Source of the DNA: DASRHT01 sp035293765
GTDB lineage: Bacteria; Chloroflexota; Ktedonobacteria; Ktedonobacterales; Ktedonobacteraceae
Length of the DNA stretch: 50,125 bases
Reading direction: 5' to 3'
Assembly (NCBI GenBank): GCA_035293765.1
Contig: DATGMF010000009.1
Span: 1 to 50,125, forward strand
The position numbers were made by a program, and so were the translations under genes. The notes below the pieces were generated by a model. It searched no databases, was not told where the DNA came from, and was given only the letters and a program-made list of their open reading frames with translations. This document shows, piece after piece, positions 24,928-32,977 of the stretch. Each line of letters starts with the position of its first letter. Position 1 is the stretch's first letter.

Positions 24928-25630
24928 ACTTCTTCCTCGTTCCAGCATAGCGCAGGGTCGTTCGCGACATAATGTACGCAGCCTTCACGCTGCCAATCAG
25001 GGTACCCGCAACTTTAGAACGACCGTGACGGCGACGACGGTAATGAATCGGTATCTCCAGAATACGATAACGCGCACGAGCCGCCTTAATCAACATCTCG
25101 ACCGGCCAGCCAAAGGTCATTTCGCGCATATTGAGCGATTCCAACGTTGAGCAGCGTAAAGCGCGGAATGACCCCACATCATGCAGCCGCGCACCATAGA
25201 AAAGACTGATGAAACGGCTCACCAGCCAGTTGCCCAGCCGCGCCTGGGGAGGTACAGCGCCTGCTTCCGCTCGTTGGCTGATACGCGAGCCGATCACCAG
25301 GTCAGCCTTGCCTTCAAGGAGCGGCTTCAGCATATGAGGAAGATCGGCGGGATCGTCGCTGCCATCTCCATCCATGAAAATGACGATCTCGGCTCCTCGC
25401 TCAACTGCCGCTCTAAAGCCGCTCCAGCACGCCTGTCCGTAGCCACATCTATGCTCATGCACAACAATTGCGCCCGCCTGCTCGGCGACCAGGGCCGTTG
25501 CATCAACACTGCCATTGTCCACAACAATAACCCGGTGGGCAAAATCAGAGGGAATTTCTTTAAGCAGATGACCAAGCGCCTCTTCCTCATTCAACGCCGG
25601 TATTACAATTGCAATCGGGTTCGTAGTCAT
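24920..25630 (-). CDS. Family 2 glycosyltransferase (polyprenyl-phosphate sugar synthase-like)
   Basis: A 236-residue GT-A fold enzyme. The N-terminus IAIVIPALNEEEALGHLL and VIVVDNGSVDATALVA are typical of GT2. The metal-binding Asp motif is in FMDGDGSDDP. DVGSFRALRC and FGWPVEMLIKA are shared with enzymes that make dolichyl- or polyprenyl-phosphate sugars and related lipid donors. There is no C-terminal membrane helix pair, so it would associate with the membrane through its lipid substrate. It is first in the three-gene operon and could make the lipid-linked donor for the polytopic GT87-like enzyme encoded at the end. Confidence 0.85.
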   Translation of the reverse strand: MTTNPIAIVIPALNEEEALGHLLKEIPSDFAHRVIVVDNGSVDATALVAEQAGAIVVHEHRCGYGQACWSGFRAAVERGAEIVIFMDGDGSDDPADLPHMLKPLLEGKADLVIGSRISQRAEAGAVPPQARLGNWLVSRFISLFYGARLHDVGSFRALRCSTLESLNMREMTFGWPVEMLIKAARARYRILEIPIHYRRRRHGRSKVAGTLIGSVKAAYIMSRTTLRYAGTRKKYV

Positions 25631-25964
25631 AAGGCTAACTATTACTCCTGAACAAAAAATACTTCGACTCCGCGCTCCTGAGCGAAGCTAGCGCGTCAGC
25701 AGCGTTGGAGCGCGGAACATTTCAAAATAGGATCGGTGTACCTTCAATACCACGCTTGATAAAATCCATATTTACCAATCTTGCCCATCCAGGACGCCTG
25801 GATACAGGCAAACTAGATACATCTAAATATTTCTGCGCTCCGTAGGGGCCGGGCTTGCCTCTGCCCTTATTAAAGAAGTTGTTTTTTGGTAAACGTACGG
25901 CTCTTTCAAACGTGATACAAAAGGGAACCATCCTATCCAGAACTGTGAAAGAGAGTTGACATTC
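25631..25964. other. Intergenic region with hairpin and repeat piece
   Basis: No gene is supported. TCCGCGCTCC (25669-25678) and its complement GGAGCGCGGA (25707-25716) form a 48-base inverted repeat. A short GC-rich piece at about 25842-25868 resembles the family 2 repeat. The start region of the radical SAM gene lies at the right end, but I find no clear promoter. Confidence 0.45.
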
Positions 25965-26963
25965 ATGACATCGCTTGCCTCGCTACCTCGTTCTATCTAC
26001 ATAGAACCCACAAGCCGTTGTAACGAGTTCTGTCAACAGTGTCCGCGCACACTACTATCCCGCGAGGAAGATCGAGACTTGACTTTTGACGAATTCCGTT
26101 TGATCGTTGATCAATTTCCTGTATTAGATCGTGTGGTGCTGCACGGGCTGGGCGAGCCGCTCCTCAATAAGGAATTACCGCTCATGATCCGCTATTTAAA
26201 GGAGCGTGGTACTTACGTCTTATTCAACTCCAACGGCATCGCGCTCACTACCAAACGCGGTCAGGCGCTGATAGATGCCGGGCTTGACGAGTATCGTCTC
26301 TCGATGGACGGCGCGACGCGTGAGATGTACGCCCGTGTGCGCGGCGTCGATGCCTTCGACAAAATCTGGCGCAACGTGGAAGCTTTTGTCACTGTGCAGA
26401 GACAACAGGATGCCCAGAAGCCCGCAGTTTCGCTCTGGTTTACCGCTATGCGCGAAAATCTGTCCGAACTTCCTGGCCTGATCGATCTGGCGAGCAAAGC
26501 AGGCATACGCGAGGTCTATTTACAGCGCCTGGTCTATTTCGAGGCAGGTCTGGCGGCATCCAAACAGGCTCTCTTTCGCCGCTCAACGCCGGAAGAAATC
26601 GAGCTGATCCGCCGCTGCGAGCAGATGTGTCAGGAACATAAGATTACATTCAAGGCGGCAGGCGCTTCAACGCCCGTTGAGAGTATCGTACGCGACTTCG
26701 GAGAGCGACCCTGGGCTGGCTGCCACCGCCCCTACACGCTCACCTACATTACGTCAAGCGGCAACGTACTCTCCTGCTGCTTCGCGCCCTTTGGGCATAG
26801 AAGCGCGCGCGAATATCGAGAGGAGCGCGTCCTCGGCAACGTCTTCCAGGAGCCAATCGAGAGCATCTGGCACGGCGAACGCTACAACGCCTTCCGCCGC
26901 GCCTTCGAAAGCGACTCCCCCGCCCGCCACTGCTCTCAATGCGGCGTAAACTGGTCGTATTAA
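25965..26963 (+). CDS. Radical SAM protein with SPASM-like C-terminus
   Basis: A 332-residue radical S-adenosylmethionine enzyme. The iron-sulfur motif CNEFCQQC (C-x3-C-x2-C) lies near residue 20, after IYIEPTSRCN, a typical SPASM-subfamily start. Further on are GLGEPLLN, the Gly-rich SAM contact, and SMDGATREMYARVRG. The C-terminal region has cysteines (GCHRPY, LSCCFAPFG and HCSQCG at the end) fit to bind an auxiliary cluster. Relatives mature peptides or enzymes or modify small molecules, but no short peptide substrate gene is recognisable next to it. The ATG at 25965 is preferred over a TTG nine bases earlier. Base composition rises strongly in GC toward the 3' end. Confidence 0.83.
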   Translation: MTSLASLPRSIYIEPTSRCNEFCQQCPRTLLSREEDRDLTFDEFRLIVDQFPVLDRVVLHGLGEPLLNKELPLMIRYLKERGTYVLFNSNGIALTTKRGQALIDAGLDEYRLSMDGATREMYARVRGVDAFDKIWRNVEAFVTVQRQQDAQKPAVSLWFTAMRENLSELPGLIDLASKAGIREVYLQRLVYFEAGLAASKQALFRRSTPEEIELIRRCEQMCQEHKITFKAAGASTPVESIVRDFGERPWAGCHRPYTLTYITSSGNVLSCCFAPFGHRSAREYREERVLGNVFQEPIESIWHGERYNAFRRAFESDSPARHCSQCGVNWSY

Positions 26964-26992
26964 CAAAAAAGCAAGGGCGGGGGTCGAGATTT

Positions 26993-27034
26993 GGTAGGGA
27001 CCCGGTTTACCGCGTCCGCGATTTATCGCCCGTT
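26993..27034 (+). repeat. Dispersed repeat, family 1
   Basis: It reads GGTAGGGACCCGGTTTACCG and then CGTCCGCGATTTATCGCCCG. It shares the GGTAGGGAC start and the TTTA(C/T)CGCG core with the copies at 31141 and 33916. Confidence 0.65.
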
Positions 27035-27126
27035 CACCCCCTCGCCTTGCTCCATACATTTCCCTGCTTCTAAAACAAACTCCACAAAATGTATTCATGA
27101 TAATGAAAAACATTTTCCAAATAAAC

Positions 27127-27156
27127 AAGCTACTGCTGCTATAGCAGCAGTAGCTT
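27127..27156. terminator. 30-base perfect palindrome
   Basis: AAGCTACTGCTGC-TATA-GCAGCAGTAGCTT is fully self-complementary. A T-rich stretch follows rightward, so it can work as a rho-independent terminator for the radical SAM transcript. It is also the most symmetric sequence in the window. Confidence 0.6.
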
Positions 27157-27223
27157 CTATTTATATTTACTAGCAAGCCCATCTGGAGGCGCTGCTAACA
27201 ATCTCCGTCACTTGCATGAGCTA

Positions 27224-27466
27224 TCAGCGAGCAAAAACCTTTTTAGGAAGAACGCGCAGGAACTTCATCGATTCGCTGTAATAGTTGGGTTTACGCTCCA
27301 CCCGCCGCTTAAAGCCCCAGGGAGTCTGAAACGAGCGTTTGATGGCCGTGAAGCTCATAATACCATCGCTGCGCTTTTTCGCCTTCTTCATCTTCAACTT
27401 TGGACCTATTGGACTTTTATTGCCAAACAGACCCTTCTTCGTGCCAAACAAACCTTTTTTCGTCAT
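27224..27466 (-). CDS. Small, very basic hypothetical protein
   Basis: An 80-residue protein extremely rich in Lys and Arg, with two KKGLFG repeats at the N-terminus, then KLKMKKAKKRSDG and a C-terminal RRVERKPNYYSESMKF segment. The ATG at 27466 has an AGGAG site 9 bases upstream; another ATG lies 6 bases before it. There is no membrane helix or cysteine. The high positive charge suggests binding to nucleic acid or an anionic partner. I recognise no family. It stands alone between rightward genes. A spurious frame cannot be excluded, but the ribosome binding site and consistent composition argue for a gene. Confidence 0.45.
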   Translation of the reverse strand: MTKKGLFGTKKGLFGNKSPIGPKLKMKKAKKRSDGIMSFTAIKRSFQTPWGFKRRVERKPNYYSESMKFLRVLPKKVFAR

Positions 27467-27730
27467 TCTCATCTTCTCCTCTTCCTAATCTACAATGCTG
27501 CTATAACCTCATCCATAGGCTAGCTTTTCAACAACTACCAGAGGATCACGTACCACGGTAGAGAAACGTTGCAGCCCTACCCGTCATTTTCTTACTCAAT
27601 CGCCACTATTTAACCAGCTTTGAGTAGTGAACTGTAAGATTTCAGACACGCAATGACGTACTTTAAAATGACACCTGACAATATTCAAAGCAAAAGGCGA
27701 ACACATCAATATCTGGAGGATAGATCAGCC

Positions 27731-28375
27731 ATGAGCTTTGCCGATGCATTATTGACCGAAGACCTGGAACCATTGCGCACGCGCTTGCTGAGACATCAGC
27801 TCTGGTCAGGCATTGAGGATGGAGCGGTGGAACGCGAGCGGCTGGCGCTCTTCGCCTTGCAGGACTGGCGGCTGGTACGCGAGGCATATCGCCTGGACGC
27901 GCTGGCAATAGCCACGGCCCCCGATCTGGAGGTACAGGAACTACTGTTGCAGAAACTGCTGCCCAAAGTTGGCGGTCATCAACTGTTACTACGCTTCGGC
28001 GAGGCGCTGGGCCTCACGCGTGCCGACTTCGACGCCGTAGAGCCATTGGCAGGCTGCATGGCCCTGACCAACTTTTTTTACTGGATGCTGGCATACGGCT
28101 CACCCGCCGAGAAGCTGGCAGCCGTCAGCGCCAGCGAAGATATCTTCATCCAGATCTGTGTCCGCATCGCCCCGGCCCTCATGCGCAACTACGGGCTAAC
28201 CGCCGAGCAGATAGCCTTCTTCTCCGTCCACGACACCATCGGCCAGCAAATCGCCCCAATCGACGAAACCCTCCTCGCCCGCTACAACACCCCCACCGAG
28301 CGTCGTCTCATCACCCGCGCCGTCCGCCTCAGCCACGAATTCGAGCTCATGTTCTACGACACGATTATGCAGTGA
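27731..28375 (+). CDS. TenA/PqqC-like heme-oxygenase-fold protein
   Basis: A 214-residue all-helical protein resembling the TENA/THI-4 and PqqC group, which share the heme-oxygenase fold. Members hydrolyse thiamine-related compounds or act as small redox enzymes. Helical segments run throughout, with LRHQLWSGIEDGAVERERLA and LSHEFELMFYDTIMQ at the ends. The catalytic Cys of true thiaminase II (TenA) is not obvious; only C109 and C143 are present, so the activity is unclear. The start at 27731 follows GGAGG by about 10 bases; the frame is open back to 27653, but that part has no family match. No thiamine genes lie nearby. Confidence 0.6.
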   Translation: MSFADALLTEDLEPLRTRLLRHQLWSGIEDGAVERERLALFALQDWRLVREAYRLDALAIATAPDLEVQELLLQKLLPKVGGHQLLLRFGEALGLTRADFDAVEPLAGCMALTNFFYWMLAYGSPAEKLAAVSASEDIFIQICVRIAPALMRNYGLTAEQIAFFSVHDTIGQQIAPIDETLLARYNTPTERRLITRAVRLSHEFELMFYDTIMQ

Positions 28376-28404
28376 TCTATGTATACGCCACTAATGCGTT
28401 CCGC

Positions 28405-28520
28405 CACCCGGGTAGGGCAAGCGCAAAGTCCTGTAGGGATACGTCATCGCTCCCGACGGGCCAGTGGAGTGGCCGTCAAGAGCGATGACGCTGGCAGAGG
28501 GATGCTCTGCCCTATTCCCG
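28405..28520. repeat. Composite structured repeat
   Basis: It consists of several stems in a row: outer arms CCCGGGTAGGGCA and TGCCCTATTCCCG (imperfect), a perfect 11-bp stem CGTCATCGCTC (28442-28452) with 28480-28490, an inner stem GACGGGCCA with TGGCCGTC, and a hairpin GGCAGAG-5 bases-CTCTGCC (28493-28511). It lies between convergent genes and resembles a REP/BIME-like or small MITE-like element. It could also terminate both transcripts. Confidence 0.6.
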
Positions 28521-28524
28521 CTGC

Positions 28525-30141
28525 CTAGCAGCCCGGGAATTTAAAGGAGATGATGCGCGTACTCCAGTTGAACGAGCCTGACGTTGCCAGGTACTCTGTT
28601 GTGTACCAGAAGGTGCAATCATCTACCGGATCGACGCTGATGCTGCTGTAGTCGCCCCATCGATGCAGGCTACCGGTCTGCGAACCGCTACCTTTGAAAG
28701 CGAGGTTCTCTGCCTCCATCGTCCCCAGCGGATCAGAAGGCACGCGGCCTGTGAAAGCGATGCTGGGGAAGAGCGAACCGCTGGACTCGCTGTAGCCCAT
28801 AGCGATGTCGCCGAACTTATCCATCGCAATGCTGCCCATCCACCGTGAGTTCGCGTCGGGAGAGAACGTCCCCTGCTGGAACACCGAGGGCGTGCCATTG
28901 GGATTGCGGATCTCGTACCAGCGCACCCCCGTGACGGAGTTTCTCTTGCTCCCGCTCACGGTGACCGAATGGTTGACGACGAGGGACTCGTGCCCATCAC
29001 TAAACTTGCGCCAGGCCAGCCGATACATCAGCCGGTCCGCCAGCGAATCAAGCTTGTTGGAGGTATTGGGCTGGGGAATACACGTTCCGCCTCCTGAACA
29101 TGCTGCGGTAAACGCCGCGACGGGAATGATGGTCGGTCCGGTAAACGTGGAATTAGTCGGCGTGGTGAAATCTACATGGAACTTAAAGAGGTTGAGCACG
29201 TTCGAGCCGAAATTCAGGTAGAAATCAGGCTCACCCGCCGCCGGAGCAATCGTCCCGTCCACGTCGGACGGTAGCAGGCTACCAACGGTAGAGCCCTGCT
29301 GGAAGCAGACCTGAGTGGCTGCCGCACCGGCGAGCATCTGGTTGCGATCAAACGCGCAGGCTCGTGCCCCGACGAAGGTGTTGCCCGAAAACATATTAAA
29401 CGAGAAATAATAGCCATCGGGCCAGATGCCTAACTTGGGATAATCGTTGAAGTTGGGTTCCTGGAAGGCGTAGCGGTTGTACGTCCCGGTGGCGTCCGAG
29501 GTAGTCGAGACGGCCACACACTGGAAGAACGGCGGACCACCCGTCACAGAGAACTGGCTCAGTACCCAGCGACCTGCCGCTTTGTCATATTGGGCGATGA
29601 TGTCGCCATCGTTATTGGTTTGGCAGGGTCCGCCAAACCCCGACCACAGGGCGTTGCCGGCGGTTGGTCCCATGAGCAGGTTACCGCTCTTGTCGTAGAC
29701 GGCAAAGGCGGAGTTAACCCACTGGACGAACTGTGTCGCGCCCGCCGCTCCGTTGGTATCGGATGGCGCACAATTACAGGGATTGGCCGGGGTATTACTG
29801 GTGTCGCCAACGCCGTTGATATTGACCCCTGCCGTGGTCGTGACGTTGGGAGTTGAAGCCGAAGACTGGACGACGGGATCGGGCTGCACATTAGCGCCCT
29901 GCGGCACCGGCAGGAGACGCAATGGCTGATCGCGCCTCACGCCTGAGGCATGGAAGGACTGGGACATCTGACGCAGCGGTGGCGAGACATCATGCTGGGC
30001 GGCTGGTTGCACCTCGACGGGCGACCCGCCATTGGAGGCAGGGGCAGCGCGCACGTTCCCGACTGAGGTCAGCGTCAGAACCAGAGCTGCGAGAGCGGTG
30101 AGCGTCCCAGCAAGGGAGAAGATACGGGATAATTGACGCAT
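28525..30141 (-). CDS. Large secreted protein of unknown function
   Basis: A 538-residue exported protein. It starts MRQLSRIFSLAGTL with a classic signal peptide (hydrophobic residues about 8-30, likely cleavage after RAAPA). The mature part has a disordered Pro/Gln-rich stretch to about residue 95 and then a beta-rich domain with many aromatic and Asn/Gly residues and paired cysteines (CNCAP; CSGGGTC; C-terminal PGC). The pattern, with DDCTFWYTTEY near the end, recalls beta-propeller-like secreted proteins, but I recognise no catalytic motif. AGGAGG lies 12 bases before the ATG. The frame stays open 62 codons further upstream, but that extension lacks a signal. It is probably a cell-surface or extracellular protein and has no operon partner. 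Confidence 0.72.
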   Translation of the reverse strand: MRQLSRIFSLAGTLTALAALVLTLTSVGNVRAAPASNGGSPVEVQPAAQHDVSPPLRQMSQSFHASGVRRDQPLRLLPVPQGANVQPDPVVQSSASTPNVTTTAGVNINGVGDTSNTPANPCNCAPSDTNGAAGATQFVQWVNSAFAVYDKSGNLLMGPTAGNALWSGFGGPCQTNNDGDIIAQYDKAAGRWVLSQFSVTGGPPFFQCVAVSTTSDATGTYNRYAFQEPNFNDYPKLGIWPDGYYFSFNMFSGNTFVGARACAFDRNQMLAGAAATQVCFQQGSTVGSLLPSDVDGTIAPAAGEPDFYLNFGSNVLNLFKFHVDFTTPTNSTFTGPTIIPVAAFTAACSGGGTCIPQPNTSNKLDSLADRLMYRLAWRKFSDGHESLVVNHSVTVSGSKRNSVTGVRWYEIRNPNGTPSVFQQGTFSPDANSRWMGSIAMDKFGDIAMGYSESSGSLFPSIAFTGRVPSDPLGTMEAENLAFKGSGSQTGSLHRWGDYSSISVDPVDDCTFWYTTEYLATSGSFNWSTRIISFKFPGC

Positions 30142-30577
30142 GGTAAATGATTTCCTCCTTGCTCTATTAGCCTGGACTACCCATAATGGTCCAGGCCCAG
30201 GTGATCTATGCGACTCCAGCCGCTGCAAGTTGCGACTAGAGGAAACCTGGAGATCGTTCGCCACCAGCCACAGCACCCCTGGAACGCGTTGCACCATACT
30301 CACCCATTTGTTTGCAGGAAAGCCCACCGATCAGAAGCGCGCTCACTACGCAGGCACCCATTACCCCCTAGAAGGGAGCTTTTTCTGGTTCTATCTTTAA
30401 AGTTGCAAACGCGACCAGGATGGTTACGGGCAAATGCCGAGAGGGCAATATTGGACAAGCATTATGTGAGCAAGGAGCTGTAAGAATTATAGAGGATATG
30501 TTACTGAGGAAGAACGAGACTGCGCGTAAACGAATATGTTTAAATACATTTACACACAGTCTCTAATGTGATTATTC
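30142..30577. other. Intergenic region
   Basis: About 436 bases between two leftward genes with no supported gene. It should contain the promoter of the secreted protein, but the best leftward -10 (TATAAT, 30490-30485) has only a weak -35. The open frames here lack ribosome binding sites and family sequence. Confidence 0.4.
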
Positions 30578-31006
30578 CTACTGAGAGCCTGTCTGACACA
30601 TCGCTCGCGCACGTTCGATCACATCGGGAGGGAAAGAGCAAGATTTGCGGATCTGGGCATCGAGATAAACGCCGGTAATGGTCGTGACTGCTGCCACCTC
30701 TTCTGTCTCCTCATTATGCATCTCATGAGAGAAGCGGATCACCTTCTCCCTCACCTCAAGAATGCGCGAATAGATCGTCACCGGATCGCCCGCGTGCAGT
30801 TCCCGTCGATACGTCACCTCCTGATGCACCGCCGCCATCGCCCGATTATGCTCACGAAAAAATGCCGGGGTCAGTCCCAGCCGCGCAAACAGGTGCCACG
30901 TCGCATCATCAAACTTGCCAACGTACCACATCACATTCATATGTCCCATATGATCGCAATGCCACGGATACACCACACTCCGAGCCGTCAGTATAGGCTC
31001 AGCCAT
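30578..31006 (-). CDS. Acyl-CoA thioesterase (4HBT hotdog family)
   Basis: A 142-residue hotdog-fold protein that hydrolyses acyl-CoA or acyl-carrier thioesters. The active-site segment PWHCDHMGHMNVMWYVGKFD contains the Asp and the Gly-His-Met-Asn block of the 4-hydroxybenzoyl-CoA thioesterase family. The length and the later VHQEVTYRRELHAGDPVTIY strand pair fit the family. GGAG lies 7 bases before the ATG. The substrate is unknown. No CoA-dependent pathway genes lie next to it. Confidence 0.83.
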   Translation of the reverse strand: MAEPILTARSVVYPWHCDHMGHMNVMWYVGKFDDATWHLFARLGLTPAFFREHNRAMAAVHQEVTYRRELHAGDPVTIYSRILEVREKVIRFSHEMHNEETEEVAAVTTITGVYLDAQIRKSCSFPPDVIERARAMCQTGSQ

Positions 31007-31140
31007 ATCGCATCTCCATTTCTGTCATCAAAAACCATAAACACAGCAAGCTCTATTATCGCACAGATATGCCTAATAAAATCATCGCCCGCCCAATAGC
31101 ACCCACCAAACATAGCTCATCCAATATCACTCACCAACAT

Positions 31141-31196
31141 GGTAGGGACCTGATTTATCGCGTCCGATTTACCGCGCCCGATTTATCGCCTGTCCC
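31141..31196 (+). repeat. Dispersed repeat, family 1 (with internal duplication)
   Basis: It begins GGTAGGGACCTGATTTATCG and then contains CGTCCGATTTACCGCGCCCG and ATTTATCGCC, so the core GATTTA(C/T)CGCG appears to be repeated two to three times in a row. Confidence 0.6.
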
Positions 31197-31410
31197 CCTC
31201 CTCAACCCTCCCCCCAAGCCTCGCCATCTCTCCTTGCCCCTGCACGCTCGTTCCCTTTCGCGCTTCGTTCACGCTGCCCTGGAGCTCCCCTTGACAATCA
31301 ACAACGGTGTCCACGCTTCCGGTCCAAACATTATAAATCCCGTTTAGATTTTTTGTGGGCGATAGGATAGGCAACATTGGGATATGGATAGAGGCGAGGC
31401 AATAAGGGGA

Positions 31411-31490
31411 GCTCGCGCTTGTCCTGGTGGCACAACACGCATGTTTGATAGAATTACAAGCCCCCTCTCGGGCCGCTCCCCTCTTCAATG
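31411..31490 (+). repeat. 80-base repeat, copy A
   Basis: CTCGCGCTTGTCCTGGTGG at the start and CTCTCGGGCCGCTCCCCTC, TTCAATG at the end match copy B at 32086-32166 with substitutions and a small gap. Confidence 0.55.
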
Positions 31491-32054
31491 AGCAGAGCAA
31501 ATGGCACACGCTCCATGAGCATATGAGTTCCAATCCCCTTCTCGGGCCTCTTCCCCCAACAACAGCACCAACCCTCAAAATTCGTCGCGCCATGTTATCA
31601 ATAATGAAATCACGGTAATAGTATAGCAAAAAAATTTTACCAAATGAAACAGTTTACATCATATATTTTCGATGTTATGGCTTTCATATGATAAATGAAG
31701 AAAGAGCGCTAAATCGGACGCGCTACCGTAGCTCCCCGCTTCAGCGTGGGAGCCCGATTGATCGTGGAAGCCCGCTACAAAGCTAACACATCGCTATCAG
31801 GGGAGAGCCTCCTCAGAAATATTCCCAGAGGCACATGCGCCATGAACGTAACCCGCGCGATAATTCGGACGTACATGCAATGAGGCCCTGGAGAAGGACC
31901 CCGAGACATTGAGAATCCCAACGAGAGAAAACGAGACATCAAGATGATGAACTATCGAGCACAACGCAGGGCCTATCGTCGGCAGATGCGCGGCTACTAT
32001 AGAGGGTATGGCGCTCTGATCTGGTTGATCGTGATGATGTGACGTTGGGGGGAC

Positions 32055-32166
32055 CGGTAGGGGCATGGGGAGGCGGTGAGGGGGCCTCGCGCTTGCCCTG
32101 ATGGAGCGGCACGAAGGTTTTTAACAAACTACAATCCCTTTCTCGGGCCTCTCCCCTTTTCAATGT
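32055..32166 (+). repeat. Family 2 repeat fused to 80-base repeat, copy B
   Basis: GGTAGGGGCATGGGGAGG followed by GGGGGCCTCGCGCTTGCCCTG (32055-32100) is the family 2 element. It continues directly into the sequence shared with copy A, ending TTTCTCGGGCCTCTCCCC and TTTTCAATG. This suggests that copy A is a truncated form of one longer element. Confidence 0.55.
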
Positions 32167-32234
32167 CCACGCCCCTGATATATCATAAGCAGCGCGAAAA
32201 GACCAGCTATTACAGAAAAAATACTTATTACTTC

Positions 32235-32855
32235 TTACTTCCCCATTTCCTCCAAAATGTATATTTTCGCGTGCGGCAGCGTGTAGAATAAGTTCATGCC
32301 GAGTTGCTCGAAGAGGCGGAGCTGGCGCTGCTGGGCGTTTTGGGCGAGGAAGGTGACGCGGGGGAAGGTCCAGGCTGTGCGGAACCAGTCGGTTAGCGAT
32401 TGGAGGAGGCGCAGGTCGAGGTTGTCGGCGAGACGGCTCTGGCGCACCCAGAAGGTGACTACGGCATCACCGGCGCTGACTTCTGGTTGCGGCTGGCTGG
32501 CTGCTTCAGATGCGGGGGGCTGCTGAGTGGCAGAGGCGGCTCGCGCTAACCTTTGCGCGAGCGGGGTGATGTAGAGGCAGCCGAGACATTCGGTTTCGTC
32601 GAGGTTCATGACGGTGTAGGTGAAGGCGAGACGGTCCTGGTGCTCCTGCTCGTGCTGTTGCAGGTCGGCGAGGTTCTCTTCGATGGTGAAGCCTTCATGG
32701 GGCCAGTTACCTCCACTGCGTAGCCACAGTTCGGCGCGGCTGCTGATGACGGCGTCGTAATCGAGCACGACATCGCTGGCTCGCAGCGGACGGATGAGCA
32801 TTTCGCCGGTTCTGAGTATGGTGGGAACGGGCGCGGGTTCTGGATAAAATGACAT
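32235..32855 (-). CDS. GNAT-family acetyltransferase-like protein
   Basis: A 206-residue protein with the outline of a GNAT N-acyltransferase: an N-terminal strand-helix start (MLIRPLRASDVVLDY), FTYTVMNLDETECLGCLYI for the central strands, and a C-terminal region with SLTDWFRTAWTFPRVTFLA and QLRLFEQLGM, the usual last helices. Residues about 105-128 are a Gln/Ala/Ser/Pro-rich insertion between core strands that may be a disordered loop. The acetyl-CoA-binding Gly loop is not clearly seen, so activity is uncertain. The substrate is unknown. It is divergently transcribed from the phosphoesterase gene, 122 bases away. Confidence 0.65.
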   Translation of the reverse strand: MSFYPEPAPVPTILRTGEMLIRPLRASDVVLDYDAVISSRAELWLRSGGNWPHEGFTIEENLADLQQHEQEHQDRLAFTYTVMNLDETECLGCLYITPLAQRLARAASATQQPPASEAASQPQPEVSAGDAVVTFWVRQSRLADNLDLRLLQSLTDWFRTAWTFPRVTFLAQNAQQRQLRLFEQLGMNLFYTLPHAKIYILEEMGK

Positions 32856-32939
32856 GGCTGTGCTATCCTTATTCTGTTACCGGTTGCCGATAACCTTATC
32901 CATTCTCATTTTGCTTTTCGTCTGTATGGTATAAGTCCT

Positions 32940-32968
32940 TTGATCGTTTGTCAAATTAGTAATATAAA
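32940..32968 (+). promoter_or_regulatory. Phosphoesterase promoter, near-leaderless
   Basis: TTGATC (32940-32945), 17 bases, then TATAAA (32963-32968). The ATG at 32978 follows after only nine bases, so the transcript would carry about 2-3 bases of leader. There is no Shine-Dalgarno sequence before the ATG. Confidence 0.5.
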
Positions 32969-32977
32969 GATTAAGCT

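Larger units (their letters stand above)
31007..32234. other. Long gene-free, repeat-filled region
   Basis: About 1.2 kb without a supported gene, the longest such stretch in the window. It contains a family 1 repeat (31141-31196), a pair of related 80-base copies (31411-31490 and 32086-32166) with a third partial copy near 31533-31558, a family 2 repeat (32055-32100) and a hairpin (31731-31753: GCTCCCCGCT-TC-AGCGTGGGAGC). The open frames through it have low-complexity translations and no ribosome binding sites. It may be a graveyard of mobile elements. Confidence 0.55.

Noticed and set aside
31183..31629. Leftward frame of 148 codons in the 1.2-kb gap
   Set aside because: It crosses several repeats, has low-complexity translation and no ribosome binding site.
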